Shown here piece by piece: positions 1 through 8,566 of a stretch of DNA of 64,000 nt. The stretch is taken from contig NZ_CP015411.1 of NCBI RefSeq assembly GCF_001750165.1, forward strand, positions 716,001 to 780,000. Reading direction: 5' to 3'. The translations under genes and the position numbers were made by a program. The notes under the pieces were generated by a model. It did not search any database and had not been told where the DNA came from. It was given only the letters and a program-made list of their open reading frames with translations. How positions within the stretch are numbered: the first letter of the stretch is position 1; each line of letters opens with the position of its first letter. The DNA comes from Pseudoalteromonas luteoviolacea (GTDB lineage: Bacteria; Pseudomonadota; Gammaproteobacteria; Enterobacterales; Alteromonadaceae).

Positions 1-366
1 AAAAGGGTCTGGTTGAATGATGCCAAAAATCAAGATAGCCATTAATGGAATGAGCCCAGCAACTAGGCTGAGTATAACTGGCAACATGACAATGCGTTTT
101 GGAAATTGCACCTTATTGATGATGGCACTGGCTCCCACTAATACCATGACTAACATCCATGCCAAATTGATCCAAATACTATTGAGTTCAAACAATAGCT
201 CAAGATAAATACCGATTAAAATCAGCTGGAGTGTCATTCTTGTGATGCTAATAAGGGTTTCTTTTAATAAACCCAGCTGATAGTGCAGACTAATGCAATA
301 AGGAATGATCAGGGTGAGGCTAAACAGGGCCAGTTGCCACCAGTGAATATCTATGACGTTTTGCAT
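1..366 (-). CDS. FetB/YbbM-family permease, partial (C-terminus beyond window)
   Basis: Incomplete gene: the first 122 residues, read leftwards from an ATG at 364-366, stay open to the window edge. The peptide has about four hydrophobic segments and matches the style of the UPF0014/FetB inner-membrane permeases (about 250 residues), which in E. coli pair with the ATPase FetA in iron export. The central stretch 'LAWMLVMVLVGASAI' followed by a charged 'NKVQFPKR' loop is typical of the family. No ATPase gene lies upstream (right side), so a partner, if any, is outside the window to the left. Family assignment is from recognition; the substrate is inferred. Confidence 0.72.
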   Translation of the reverse strand, partial: MQNVIDIHWWQLALFSLTLIIPYCISLHYQLGLLKETLISITRMTLQLILIGIYLELLFELNSIWINLAWMLVMVLVGASAIINKVQFPKRIVMLPVILSLVAGLIPLMAILIFGIIQPDPF

Positions 367-508
367 ACTTCAAACTACTTATACTGAGCTTAAATCAGGG
401 TGCACCATTAATAATGGGACAACGCTAACATGACCTTATGACATTTTTATTGAAAACGTCTAAGGACCATGTTGGCGGTGCAAGTCAGTAATAATATTAG
501 TGATGAAA

Positions 509-1141
509 TTACACTTTTTTCAGTACAATATCGTAGCGATATTGGTTAGCTACGGTGGTTTTCTTCGCGGTCATTAAAGCTTGTTGTTCTGCTGTTTTGC
601 TATTAAATAAACCATCACTCTGGTTAAGAGGATGCTCAGGGAAGTACATTTGTGTCAGGAGTGAATGATAGCCTCTTTTTGAAATTTTAAGGTGAACGTG
701 CGGGGTTCTTTGTTGTGCCGCATTGAGGGGGTACGCACCTGGGAGAACTGTTTTGAAGCGAAAGTGCCCCTGTGCTTTTGTTTGTATAATTGCCCAGGCT
801 TGAAAGTGTTCGTCAATAGGAGCATCGCTGTTGTCATGAGGGTGATGATACTTTCCGTAGCTATTGGCTTGCCACAGATCTACAGTGACGTCTTCAAGTG
901 CGTTACCATCGGTATCAAACACTTGGCCAAAAATCTCGATGACGGTGCCTTTGGCTTTGCCTTTTTTACCTGTAACTTGCGTTAAATCAGCGTCTTTATC
1001 CTTTTGTGGTGTGATTGGGTAATAAGGCCCCTCCATTTCTCTAGGCGTTACAGTGCGTGCATGCACTTGTGTGCCAACTAAGCCAGCCAGTGAGCCTAGC
1101 GTTAAATTGCGAATAAAGTGACGGCGATTGCGTATTGTCAT
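509..1141 (-). CDS. Tat-exported intradiol ring-cleavage dioxygenase-like protein
   Basis: 210 residues. The N-terminus carries a twin-arginine signal (NRRHFIRN followed by a hydrophobic stretch), so folded export to the periplasm is likely. The body is an intradiol dioxygenase fold (protocatechuate 3,4-/catechol 1,2-dioxygenase family) with the 'EGPYYP' entry motif. The four non-haem Fe(III) ligands are all visible: Tyr98, Tyr137, His148 and His150 (in 'TPHVHLKI'). No other aromatic-degradation genes are nearby and no partner subunit is encoded, so a classical beta-ketoadipate role is doubtful. Exported homologues are common in marine bacteria with unknown substrates. Family sure, substrate unknown. 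Confidence 0.85.
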   Translation of the reverse strand: MTIRNRRHFIRNLTLGSLAGLVGTQVHARTVTPREMEGPYYPITPQKDKDADLTQVTGKKGKAKGTVIEIFGQVFDTDGNALEDVTVDLWQANSYGKYHHPHDNSDAPIDEHFQAWAIIQTKAQGHFRFKTVLPGAYPLNAAQQRTPHVHLKISKRGYHSLLTQMYFPEHPLNQSDGLFNSKTAEQQALMTAKKTTVANQYRYDIVLKKV

Positions 1142-1354
1142 TGTTAATCCTCATAACAGATGGTTAATGCACCCTGAAAGGCGTTACTTCATGTGCGCGC
1201 AATTGGCCAATGACTTCAATTGTTTGCGTATTCATGTAACTCGATGCACGGAGTTAACAAAGTATGTGTTGCAAAGAGGAGTGACGTCTTAGCATTTATC
1301 TATTATTTTAGAAAATAGAGTTTTAATAGAATCTTATGTTTATGAGAAATAAAC

Positions 1355-2062
1355 TTATTTTTCAATTTTAGAGATTTGCTCATGTCGGTAGTTGTCAAAG
1401 GTCACAGTGGAGGTTTCTTCTATATCAATAAAGAAGGAAAAAGTCCCTCGCATGTCCATTTGTGTTCGCTGCACAAGGACAGCATTGTTCACCGTCATAA
1501 ATTGCATCGTCAGGTTAAAATCGCTGATATCTGCCAGTGCAACAGGGCTAAAGGTAGCGGTATTTCGCACAGAGATTTGCTCAATATGCTGACTTTTTTT
1601 ATCAATTCTAATGTGACCGGTTAGCTTACCAATGGCATCACTACCGAGATCGGCCAGCTCAACCGGATAGCTAAAGGTGATGCTGTTGGGAGTTTCTTGA
1701 GTAAGGCTGAGCGTGTGCGTTTTCACCAGTTCCTTAATGCTGATTGAAAACCCCTCATCTTCACGTCTTTGTGCAAACTCTTTGGCTTGTTGTTGTGATG
1801 GTTCTTGGCCATTAAACAAAAGCAGCTGCCAGCGCTGGGAGGCGTCTTTGTTGGGTTGGTGTTTGGCATGTATTTCGGTTTTTTTGCCTTCTTCAATTTC
1901 AATACTATGAACAGTGTAAGACCAATGCTGCTTATTGGTTTGAGAAAATCGCTCAAGCGCAGATTCTACTAAATGAATATGTTCGCTGGACGCAGACATT
2001 GCAGGTTTGTTGAATACAATAAGTGAGCAAGTGATGGCAATACATCGGAACTGTTGAAACAT
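1355..2062 (-). CDS. Secreted hypothetical protein
   Basis: 235 residues with a probable signal peptide (hydrophobic residues about 7-22, cleavage near 'AMSAS'). The rest is polar and beta-rich, with repeated alternating strands ('QHIEQISVRNTATFSP', 'DFNLTMQFMTVN') resembling LolA/LppX-type periplasmic barrels, but I see no diagnostic motif. A good Shine-Dalgarno (AAAGGAGG) precedes the ATG at 2060-2062. It stands alone between the dioxygenase and a lipoate ligase-like gene, with separate spacing to both. Function not recognised. Confidence 0.7.
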   Translation of the reverse strand: MFQQFRCIAITCSLIVFNKPAMSASSEHIHLVESALERFSQTNKQHWSYTVHSIEIEEGKKTEIHAKHQPNKDASQRWQLLLFNGQEPSQQQAKEFAQRREDEGFSISIKELVKTHTLSLTQETPNSITFSYPVELADLGSDAIGKLTGHIRIDKKSQHIEQISVRNTATFSPVALADISDFNLTMQFMTVNNAVLVQRTQMDMRGTFSFFIDIEETSTVTFDNYRHEQISKIEK

Positions 2063-2145
2063 AAAACGGCCTCCTTTTTAGTAATACTTTGCAGGCCGTA
2101 GCGTGAAATAGACGTGAAGATGAAAGGTCAGACTATGTTGTTGAG

Positions 2146-2916
2146 TTATTTTGGTAGTTTAAACTCTTCGAGCGCCAAAAGGATCTCTTTTCTTAAAACT
2201 TGAGTAAGCTGACCAGTAGGGTAGTGACCAGCTAGATGCCTATCTACACTGGTTGACGCATGAGGGTCGTAGCGGTTGTCAGCGCCTGCAAGTTGATAAA
2301 ACTGATTCACGATAGCGGTGGTGTCATGGGGATCAGCTTCAATCATGATCATGGCCTGTGCTAAAACAGCACGGTAAAGACCGTGTTCATTATTGGGGGA
2401 GAGAGCGACTCGCTGCGCAGTACCTGTGACTTTCAGTGAGTCTATATTAAGATTAAAGCGCCCATCACAATAAGCCCCAGGGGTTTCCCCATATTCGCTT
2501 TGTAAGCCAAGGCTACGCAGTGCGCTGCGGATCGGCTCGCATAAAGCGATGTAAATGGCATCGAGGTCTAATGGCTGTGATTTAGTTTGCGCAAAAATAA
2601 TTGAAAAGTTTAAAATGCCCGGCCCGTGTGGCACGGCAGTGCCACCACTTTGCCGAACTGAAACTGGCCAATTCAATTGCGCGAGCGTATCACACGCATC
2701 ATTAAACATCGGCAACTTGGCTTCTTTACGACTAACGATAAGTGATTGAGGGCACTCCCAAAGTCTAATTGTGGCTGGCTGTATGCCTTTGGCAACTTGC
2801 ATGAGCAGTATTGAGTCTTGCTCGAGTGCGCGCTCAGTGGATGTTTCAATGGGCTCGTTCAGGACAGACCATGAATATGCGCTGTATAGTTGGGTGGCTA
2901 ATTCTTTTTCATTCAT
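2146..2916 (-). CDS. Lipoate-protein ligase A-like protein
   Basis: 256 residues of the BPL/LplA/LipB fold. Visible signatures are the substrate-binding 'RQSGGTAVPHGPG' (about residues 88-100) and the catalytic-lysine region 'LKVTGTAQR', with Lys162 in the position of the active lysine. These enzymes attach or transfer lipoyl or octanoyl groups to E2/GcvH domains; without the C-terminal accessory domain of E. coli LplA it could act as a LipM/LipL-type transferase. It is followed on the same strand by nothing obviously related and preceded 63 bases upstream by a LysR gene. Family confident, exact reaction uncertain. Confidence 0.8.
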   Translation of the reverse strand: MNEKELATQLYSAYSWSVLNEPIETSTERALEQDSILLMQVAKGIQPATIRLWECPQSLIVSRKEAKLPMFNDACDTLAQLNWPVSVRQSGGTAVPHGPGILNFSIIFAQTKSQPLDLDAIYIALCEPIRSALRSLGLQSEYGETPGAYCDGRFNLNIDSLKVTGTAQRVALSPNNEHGLYRAVLAQAMIMIEADPHDTTAIVNQFYQLAGADNRYDPHASTSVDRHLAGHYPTGQLTQVLRKEILLALEEFKLPK

Positions 2917-2979
2917 ATGTACTTGTCCCTAATTGTCATGACACCTTTTCAAGTATAGACGTGGATATGGCATGGTGAT

Positions 2980-3891
2980 TTACTGTGAGCTAGAGGTCTC
3001 TACAGTTGGCATCATCATGCTTTGATATCGCAATTCGCCTAAAAACGCTCTAGCAGCAGGACCTAGGCTATCACCATCGACAAAGGTAAGGTGAAGTTGT
3101 ACTTTTCTTGTCTGCCCCGATTGCAGGTTGAGTGGCACAAGCTCACTATTTTGTAGCTCTTTTTCAATTAAAGGCACTGGCAGCCACGCAAAGCCAAAGC
3201 CATTTTTTATCATATCGATGGAGGTGCGCATGTGGCTGACTGTCCAACGCTGTGAGGCTTGTAGCCAACCCGAATCATGACTTTTTGATACTGCTGAGTC
3301 TCTCACGACAATCTGACGATGAGATTTTAACTCTTCTAAAGTCAGAGGGTGCTCCGTTTGATTAAGGAAATGCTCTGGGCTGGCAACAGCAATAAATTCA
3401 ATTTGGCACAATTCTTCACTAAATAAGCCCTGAAGGATAAAAGCGGACACAGCAATATCAACCAGCCCACTTTGTAATTGCTCATTGGCTCCATTGAGTA
3501 CAGACTCAACAAGTTCGATGCGCAGAAATGGAAATTCCTGTGAAACTTTATCAAGTACCTTATACAGTAAGTGCGATGGGAAAATTTCATCGATGGCGAT
3601 ACGCAGTTTAGTTTCAATACCTTCTGCTAGATTCTCCGCAACGGTTTCGACTTTTGACGCTTCCTCCAGCAGGTAGTCAACTCGGCGTAGCATTAATTCA
3701 CCGGCAGGCGTTAAGAGTGTTTTGCGGCCTTCAACACGAAATAGCTTGACGCCAAGAGAGGTTTCAATTTTATTCACGGCGTTATGAATGCTGGATTGGC
3801 TCTTATGAATTTGAGCCGAAGCTTGGTTAAACCCGCCATGCTCGACGACAGCTTTAAACATACGCCATTGCTCGAGCGTTACTTTAAGCAT
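2980..3891 (-). CDS. LysR-family transcriptional regulator
   Basis: 303 residues. N-terminal winged helix-turn-helix (about 5-65: 'AVVEHGGFNQASAQIHKSQS', 'NKIETSLGVKLFRVEGR') followed by the LysR substrate-binding domain (about 90-290). It lies 63 bases upstream of, and on the same strand as, the lipoate ligase-like gene, so the two may be cotranscribed. This differs from the common LysR layout in which the target is divergent. The region to its right (3892-4137) has no divergent gene. Effector unknown. Confidence 0.88.
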   Translation of the reverse strand: MLKVTLEQWRMFKAVVEHGGFNQASAQIHKSQSSIHNAVNKIETSLGVKLFRVEGRKTLLTPAGELMLRRVDYLLEEASKVETVAENLAEGIETKLRIAIDEIFPSHLLYKVLDKVSQEFPFLRIELVESVLNGANEQLQSGLVDIAVSAFILQGLFSEELCQIEFIAVASPEHFLNQTEHPLTLEELKSHRQIVVRDSAVSKSHDSGWLQASQRWTVSHMRTSIDMIKNGFGFAWLPVPLIEKELQNSELVPLNLQSGQTRKVQLHLTFVDGDSLGPAARAFLGELRYQSMMMPTVETSSSQ

Positions 3892-4104
3892 GACCCACCT
3901 ATTTGTTGAATGTGAAAATACAAGTTGATTGATAAGAATATTACACGAAAAAAAGCCTTAGGTTCATACTGTTCAGCACAAAACTTATAGTGCTGTTCGA
4001 ACACGACATTTTATTTGCTATTAGCACGTTAGCGGGAAAAACTTTCTAGTATTCAGGCACAGTAAACTTTTCATCGCGTAATTTAGATACTCCCAAGCAG
4101 TGAG

Positions 4105-4133
4105 GCTCATTCGTTCCAGAATGGGCTTTTTTT
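4105..4133 (+). terminator. Intrinsic terminator-like hairpin oriented rightwards with no obvious gene
   Basis: GCTCATTC (4105-4112), six-base loop, GAATGGGC (4119-4126; one G-U pair), then seven T (4127-4133). The orientation suits a plus-strand transcript, yet both flanking genes are on the minus strand. It could end a small RNA encoded in 3892-4104, or be chance. Confidence 0.4.
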
Positions 4134-4137
4134 ATTG

Positions 4138-5094
4138 TTATAAGGGCGCTGCACCCCAATGGGCTTTTTGCTTTTTTTGGGCCTGCTTTTTAGCGCGTTT
4201 AAGTTCACTTTTACGAACGTGCTTTGTTATCCATTTGATCATTTTTGGCGCCAATTCTGGCGGGATATTATGGCCCATGCCGGGGACAATTTTGAGTTTT
4301 GATTTACGGATCTGCTGTGCGGTTTTAACCCCTTCTTGACTTGGAATTATGGGATCGGATTCGCCGTGTATCACCAAGGTGGGCGCTTTAACCTTGGCCA
4401 TGAGGTTCTGGCGGCTGCCGCTTGCTGCCATTGCCGCAAATTGACGGTAAAAACCATGGGGGTTGTGTGCTCGCTCGACGGTATCAGTCGCCTGAATTTT
4501 CAAGGTGTGTTCATCTTGGGGGTAAGCTGGGCTGCCGATTAATTGATTTAGGCGGATGTTGTAGCGAATTGCCGCATCTCTATTGGGTTTGTCTGGACGA
4601 ATTTTAGCAAGTTGTAAGAAGACTTTTAGATTGGAGTGGGTCAATTTCAAGGAGGAAGAAGAGGACATAATAGACGTGAGGCTGAGCACCTTTTTCTTTT
4701 GCTTTGCGGCAATAAGCTGCGCAATCATCCCGCCCATGGACGCCCCCACGAGGTGGGCTTTTTTTATTTTTAGTGCTTTCATTAATGCCAAGGTATCTTC
4801 GGCCATTTCTTCTAATGTGTAAGGTACTTTAGTGCGCATAGGTAACCGTGCGCTTAACCAGGTTTTAAACAAATTAGGTGTGCCATATTGTTCTAGCTGA
4901 GTTGAGAGGCCTGCATCTCGGTTATCGAATCGAATGACTCTAAACCCCTGCTCTACCAAGCCATAAAACAGCGCATCAGGCCAGAGTGTCATTTGTGCGC
5001 CAAGCCCCATAATCAAGACAATGGCAGGTTTGTTTTTATCCCCTTTATCCTGATAACTGATAGAAATATGATTGCTAATCGAGATTGATTTCAT
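4138..5094 (-). CDS. Alpha/beta-hydrolase fold protein
   Basis: 318 residues from the ATG at 5092-5094. A longer frame from a TTG at 5145 is possible, but the family normally starts just before the first strand ('ISISYQDKG'). Nucleophile elbow 'GASMGGM' (Ser119), oxyanion region 'LIMGLGAQMTLWP', acid loop 'HGESDPIIP' and catalytic histidine 'GMGHNIP' are all present. Such proteins are esterases, lipases or haloperoxidase-like hydrolases. There is no signal peptide, so it is cytoplasmic. The C-terminus ends in a very basic tail rich in Lys/Ala/Gln. Substrate unknown. Confidence 0.85.
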   Translation of the reverse strand: MKSISISNHISISYQDKGDKNKPAIVLIMGLGAQMTLWPDALFYGLVEQGFRVIRFDNRDAGLSTQLEQYGTPNLFKTWLSARLPMRTKVPYTLEEMAEDTLALMKALKIKKAHLVGASMGGMIAQLIAAKQKKKVLSLTSIMSSSSSLKLTHSNLKVFLQLAKIRPDKPNRDAAIRYNIRLNQLIGSPAYPQDEHTLKIQATDTVERAHNPHGFYRQFAAMAASGSRQNLMAKVKAPTLVIHGESDPIIPSQEGVKTAQQIRKSKLKIVPGMGHNIPPELAPKMIKWITKHVRKSELKRAKKQAQKKQKAHWGAAPL

Positions 5095-5281
5095 AGTGAT
5101 GTAGTGAATGAAGCCCTCTGTGCAGTTTAGGCATAAAAATACCAATTTCCTATGAACTAATTTGTTTTATAAGCGTGTATACTCGTTTTGATTGCAGTGA
5201 CTATGATGAAATGACGATGATAGAAAACGCGCACAATCATAGTGTTTCGACTGTATTTATTAACGTAAAATAGGATTAATG

Positions 5282-5464
5282 ATGAGTAAAAAAGAATCTC
5301 ACAGCCACGAACACCACCGGGGCGATATTAAAGATAATGCCTTAAAAGCATTGGTCACTAGCCCTGTATTTAAAAGCAAGGTTGAAAAAGCTAAAAAAGG
5401 TAAAGGCAGCTTTCGCCGAAAAGCAAAACATCAAGGCCAAGAGCCTTATTTTATGGCAGCGTAA
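5282..5464 (+). CDS. arfA: Alternative ribosome-rescue factor A
   Basis: 60 residues. ArfA recruits RF2 to ribosomes stalled on mRNAs without a stop codon and backs up tmRNA. The core 'GDIKDNALKALVTSPVFK' and the basic 'VEKAKKGKGSFRRKAKH' match the family closely. Two ATGs are adjacent (5279, 5282); the second is better spaced from AGGA at 5272-5275. The coding sequence ends inside a strong hairpin (separate entry), the feature by which arfA transcripts are made non-stop and controlled by tmRNA in other gammaproteobacteria. It stands alone between a divergent hydrolase and a lipoprotein gene. Confidence 0.93.
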   Translation: MSKKESHSHEHHRGDIKDNALKALVTSPVFKSKVEKAKKGKGSFRRKAKHQGQEPYFMAA

Positions 5465-5489
5465 AGCGTGTGGCGAGCCATAAAATAAG
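5445..5489 (+). promoter_or_regulatory. ArfA autoregulatory hairpin spanning the stop codon
   Basis: Perfect 13-bp inverted repeat: CTTATTTTATGGC (5445-5457) and GCCATAAAATAAG (5477-5489), loop 5458-5476, followed by TCTTTT. The arfA stop codon (5462-5464) sits in the loop, so the left arm is coding. In E. coli arfA, RNase III cleavage or premature termination at such a hairpin yields a non-stop mRNA; tmRNA then tags the product, so ArfA accumulates only when trans-translation fails. The geometry here fits the same control; which mechanism is used cannot be told from sequence. Confidence 0.85.
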
Positions 5490-5531
5490 TCTTTTGAAGC
5501 GGCTATTTTTGTATCAACAGATTGGATTAAT

Positions 5532-5966
5532 ATGATGAAAAGGAAGTGCTTACTTACATTATTGTGTATCGGTATAGTAGGTTGTCAATCAGCACCTTTT
5601 ACCTATAACCCAGAAGAGGTCGAACACATTCACCTAGCAAAGGTCATTGTAGAGCAAGGTCCACGACAGTTTGCCCATGATTATGTTGCCGTGATTGAAT
5701 ACATTTGGAATGAGCAAGGCAAGGAGCTGAGTGGTCGCTTGCCTTATGTAAGTGCTAAGTTTGATAGCTTGAACATTTTACCGGGTGTTTATCGTATTCA
5801 AGCAAAGTGTGCAAACAAGCAGCACCAGGGGAGTGTGGAAGGGATTTTTAACTTTGAACCTGCCAGCGACTACCGATTGTATTGTGAGCTGAAGCAAGAC
5901 CGCCACACGTTGGGGTTTTCGGTCTCGACTCATGTTGCACTTAAGCTTGAAAAAACGGCTAATTAA
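5532..5966 (+). CDS. Small hypothetical lipoprotein
   Basis: 144 residues with a lipoprotein signal peptide and lipobox 'IVGC' (Cys at about residue 18); the residue after the cysteine is Gln, so outer-membrane sorting is expected. The mature part has two further Cys pairs in 'IQAKCANKQHQGS' and 'YRLYCEL', and a beta-rich layout. It overlaps the end of the convergent BASS transporter by four bases. No family recognised. Confidence 0.75.
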   Translation: MMKRKCLLTLLCIGIVGCQSAPFTYNPEEVEHIHLAKVIVEQGPRQFAHDYVAVIEYIWNEQGKELSGRLPYVSAKFDSLNILPGVYRIQAKCANKQHQGSVEGIFNFEPASDYRLYCELKQDRHTLGFSVSTHVALKLEKTAN

Positions 5967-6910
5967 TCTGGTACTTGTGCTGTTGATGATGATGGCTTAG
6001 CAGGTAAAGCTCGTTTACTCCACATACTCGCCAATATAGAGCCACTGATGTTATGCCATATCGAAAACACGGTGCCCGCCATTGCCGCGGCTGGTGAGAA
6101 AAACTTCATCGCTAAAGCCACAGCAAGACCTGAGTTTTGTAATCCAACTTCAAAGGCAATGGTCCGACAGACCACTTCTTGAAACCCACACCATCTCGCA
6201 GCCCAATATCCACTTAATAAGCCAATCCCATTGTGTAAAACAACAGCGCATAATATGACTGGACCGACAGATGAAATGTGAGATTGATTGAGTGCCACAA
6301 TGACTGCAATGATAAAGACGATAGCAGTCATAGACACCAGTGGTAAAATGGCTTGTATTTTAGCAACTTGCTTTTGTAAAAAGCTATTGAGTAATAAGCC
6401 AATTATGACAGGCGCAAGGACGATTTTTAGCAGATTTAAGATCATGGCTTGGGTAGGAATATCCACCAGCTGTTGGGCATACAATGAGATTAAAAACGGT
6501 GTGACTAACACGCCTAATAATGTACTGATGGCGGTCATTGTGATAGATAAAGCAACATCGCCTTTCGCTAAAAAACACATAACATTACTGGCAGTCCCTC
6601 CAGCGACACAACCTACCAAAATTATCCCGAGACTCAGATCATTATCTAAATTGAATATATACACAATGGTCAGGGCAACGAAGGGCATCACTAAATATTG
6701 CAGTAATACGCCTAAGGCAATGGCTTTGGGTGTTTGCATGACTTTATTAAAGTCCGACCAGGTGAGTGTTAGCCCCATACTGAGCATGATAACGGTTAAG
6801 ACAGGAATGATTGCAGACTTGTACGGCGTAAAAAGTTCAGGGTTGTAGTAAGCAACGGCACTGAGTAACAGGGCCCACAGAGGGAATAATTGGATCACTC
6901 TATTTAACAT
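5963..6910 (-). CDS. Bile acid:sodium symporter (BASS) family transporter
   Basis: 315 residues from the ATG at 6908-6910; the upstream in-frame extension to 7012 lacks family character. About nine to ten membrane segments, with family signatures 'LTVIMLSMGLTLTWSDF' near the N-terminus and the crossover motif region 'VGLQNSGLAVALAMKFFSP' near residue 270. BASS proteins import organic acids (bile acids, pyruvate, pantoate and similar) with sodium. The divergent neighbour is an AGCS amino-acid symporter, so the shared 190-base region probably holds both promoters. Substrate unknown. Confidence 0.88.
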   Translation of the reverse strand: MLNRVIQLFPLWALLLSAVAYYNPELFTPYKSAIIPVLTVIMLSMGLTLTWSDFNKVMQTPKAIALGVLLQYLVMPFVALTIVYIFNLDNDLSLGIILVGCVAGGTASNVMCFLAKGDVALSITMTAISTLLGVLVTPFLISLYAQQLVDIPTQAMILNLLKIVLAPVIIGLLLNSFLQKQVAKIQAILPLVSMTAIVFIIAVIVALNQSHISSVGPVILCAVVLHNGIGLLSGYWAARWCGFQEVVCRTIAFEVGLQNSGLAVALAMKFFSPAAAMAGTVFSIWHNISGSILASMWSKRALPAKPSSSTAQVPD

Positions 6911-7101
6911 GATGGTCTCAATAGTATGGATTAGTATGATGATTGAATCGCTAAATTGTGGAATGAATATGTTGCCATACCACTTTATCCGTTTGTATAT
7001 TTTTTTCACCACTGTTATGTTAACAACAAGTAAATCTTAGTCAATTGTGTTCACCTGGGTATCTTAGTGGGGGCACGATGCATCACCACTCAGGGAAATC
7101 T

Positions 7102-8508
7102 ATGTTCGAGCAGGTCATCGCGTTTATAAACCAATTATTATGGGGGAAAGGTCAGCTCCTCGTTTATATTTTACTGTTTTCGGGTGCTTGGTTCACAGTT
7201 AAGCTCGGTGCTATTCAACTGGTGGGTTTTAAACATATGTTCGCCCTTGCAAGACACAGCACCAGTACTGATTCAAATGGGATCAGCTCATTTCAGGCAC
7301 TATGTACAGGCTTAAGTGCCCGCGTAGGCACCGGAAATTTAGCCGGTGTTGCCATGGCTATCTCTCTGGGCGGAAGTGGTGCCGTATTTTGGATGTGGGT
7401 CATTGCACTACTAGGTATGGCGACAGGGTTCGCAGAAAGTGTGTTGGGACAGCTTTACAAGGTGAGAGATAATCGCAAAGAGTTTCGCGGCGGTCCTGCC
7501 TATTACATTCGAGCTGGTTTAGGTAAAACATGGTTGGCGGTATTGTTTTCACTATGCTTGTTTTTGGGCTACGGGGCTAGCTTCAGTGCGATGCAGGCGA
7601 ACACCATAGCGGAGGCTCTGAACAACACATATGCTATTCCGCCCTACCTTAGTGGGTGTGCCATTGCGATTGTTGCGGGTGTTATAGTGCTTGGTGGGCT
7701 AAAACGGATTGCACGTTTTGCTGAATTAATAGTGCCTTGGATGGGCGCTGCTTTTATACTTACAGCCATCGTCATTAGTGCTATTAACTTTACTCAATTA
7801 CCAGAGCTTATTACCGACATTGTGTTGTCTGCATTTGGATTAACAGAAGCGTCGGCAGGTGCTTTAGGTGCGGCAATAAAAAGCGGCATTCAGCGAGGGA
7901 TGTATTCAAATGAAGCGGGTGCAGGTAGTGTACCACATGCAGCTGCAGGCGCTTCCCCTACACCGAATCACCCAGTTGTACAAGGCTATATCCAAATGCT
8001 GGGGGTATTTGTAGATACTATTGTGTTATGTAGCTGTACAGCTGTGATCGTGTTACTTGCTGGGGTTGGAGCGAGTGGAGAGCTTGCAGGGATCAGCGTG
8101 ACTCAGCAGGCTATGGCGATGCATTTTGGTGAATTTGGTGATGATTTTATAGCTTTGGCCATCACGTTATTTGCATTTACCTCAGTGGTTGCCAATTATG
8201 CGTATGCTGAAAGTAATCTTCATTTTTTTAAACTCGACAATACCATGGGTAGGTTAAGCTATACCGGTATTTATTTGGTAATGGTGATGTGGGGAGCAAA
8301 TGCTAGTTTGCAACAGGCATGGAATTTAGCGGACATGTCTTTGGGTTTAATGACACTAGTAAATTTATACGCCATTGTGTTACTCACCCCAACGATAATT
8401 AGCTTAACTCGAGACTATTTGGATAAAAAGCAGCAGGGGAAAAATCGGGCGTTTCGCAAAGGCGATGCTGCCATTCAAGGTGATACATCGCCCGGTGTTT
8501 GGGACTAA
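7102..8508 (+). CDS. Sodium:alanine/glycine symporter (AGCS family)
   Basis: 468 residues from the ATG at 7102, preceded by AGGGAAA; an in-frame ATG at 7078 is also possible, but the family begins at 'FINQLLWGKGQLLVYILL'. The hallmark 'GAVFWMWVIALLGMATGFAE' (AGCS signature), 'ALCTGLSARVGTGNLAGVA' and 'GIQRGMYSNEAGAGSVPHAAA' are all present, with about eleven membrane helices. It takes up small neutral amino acids with sodium, fitting a marine cell. Divergent from the BASS transporter; no terminator with a T tract is evident after the stop. Confidence 0.93.
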   Translation: MFEQVIAFINQLLWGKGQLLVYILLFSGAWFTVKLGAIQLVGFKHMFALARHSTSTDSNGISSFQALCTGLSARVGTGNLAGVAMAISLGGSGAVFWMWVIALLGMATGFAESVLGQLYKVRDNRKEFRGGPAYYIRAGLGKTWLAVLFSLCLFLGYGASFSAMQANTIAEALNNTYAIPPYLSGCAIAIVAGVIVLGGLKRIARFAELIVPWMGAAFILTAIVISAINFTQLPELITDIVLSAFGLTEASAGALGAAIKSGIQRGMYSNEAGAGSVPHAAAGASPTPNHPVVQGYIQMLGVFVDTIVLCSCTAVIVLLAGVGASGELAGISVTQQAMAMHFGEFGDDFIALAITLFAFTSVVANYAYAESNLHFFKLDNTMGRLSYTGIYLVMVMWGANASLQQAWNLADMSLGLMTLVNLYAIVLLTPTIISLTRDYLDKKQQGKNRAFRKGDAAIQGDTSPGVWD

Positions 8509-8566
8509 AGTTATACTTGCTCGTAACAAGGTCGAATTTGGCGGGTTTACTACTTTTTAAAGGCGT

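Noticed and set aside
5095..5145. N-terminal extension of the hydrolase from a TTG at 5145
   Set aside because: The SD is too close and the added residues ('VFLCLNCTEGF') do not resemble the family.
6288..6848. 186-residue plus-strand frame
   Set aside because: Complete overlap with the BASS transporter on the other strand; composition (Met/Ile/Thr/Ala-rich) is that of an antisense shadow of membrane helices.
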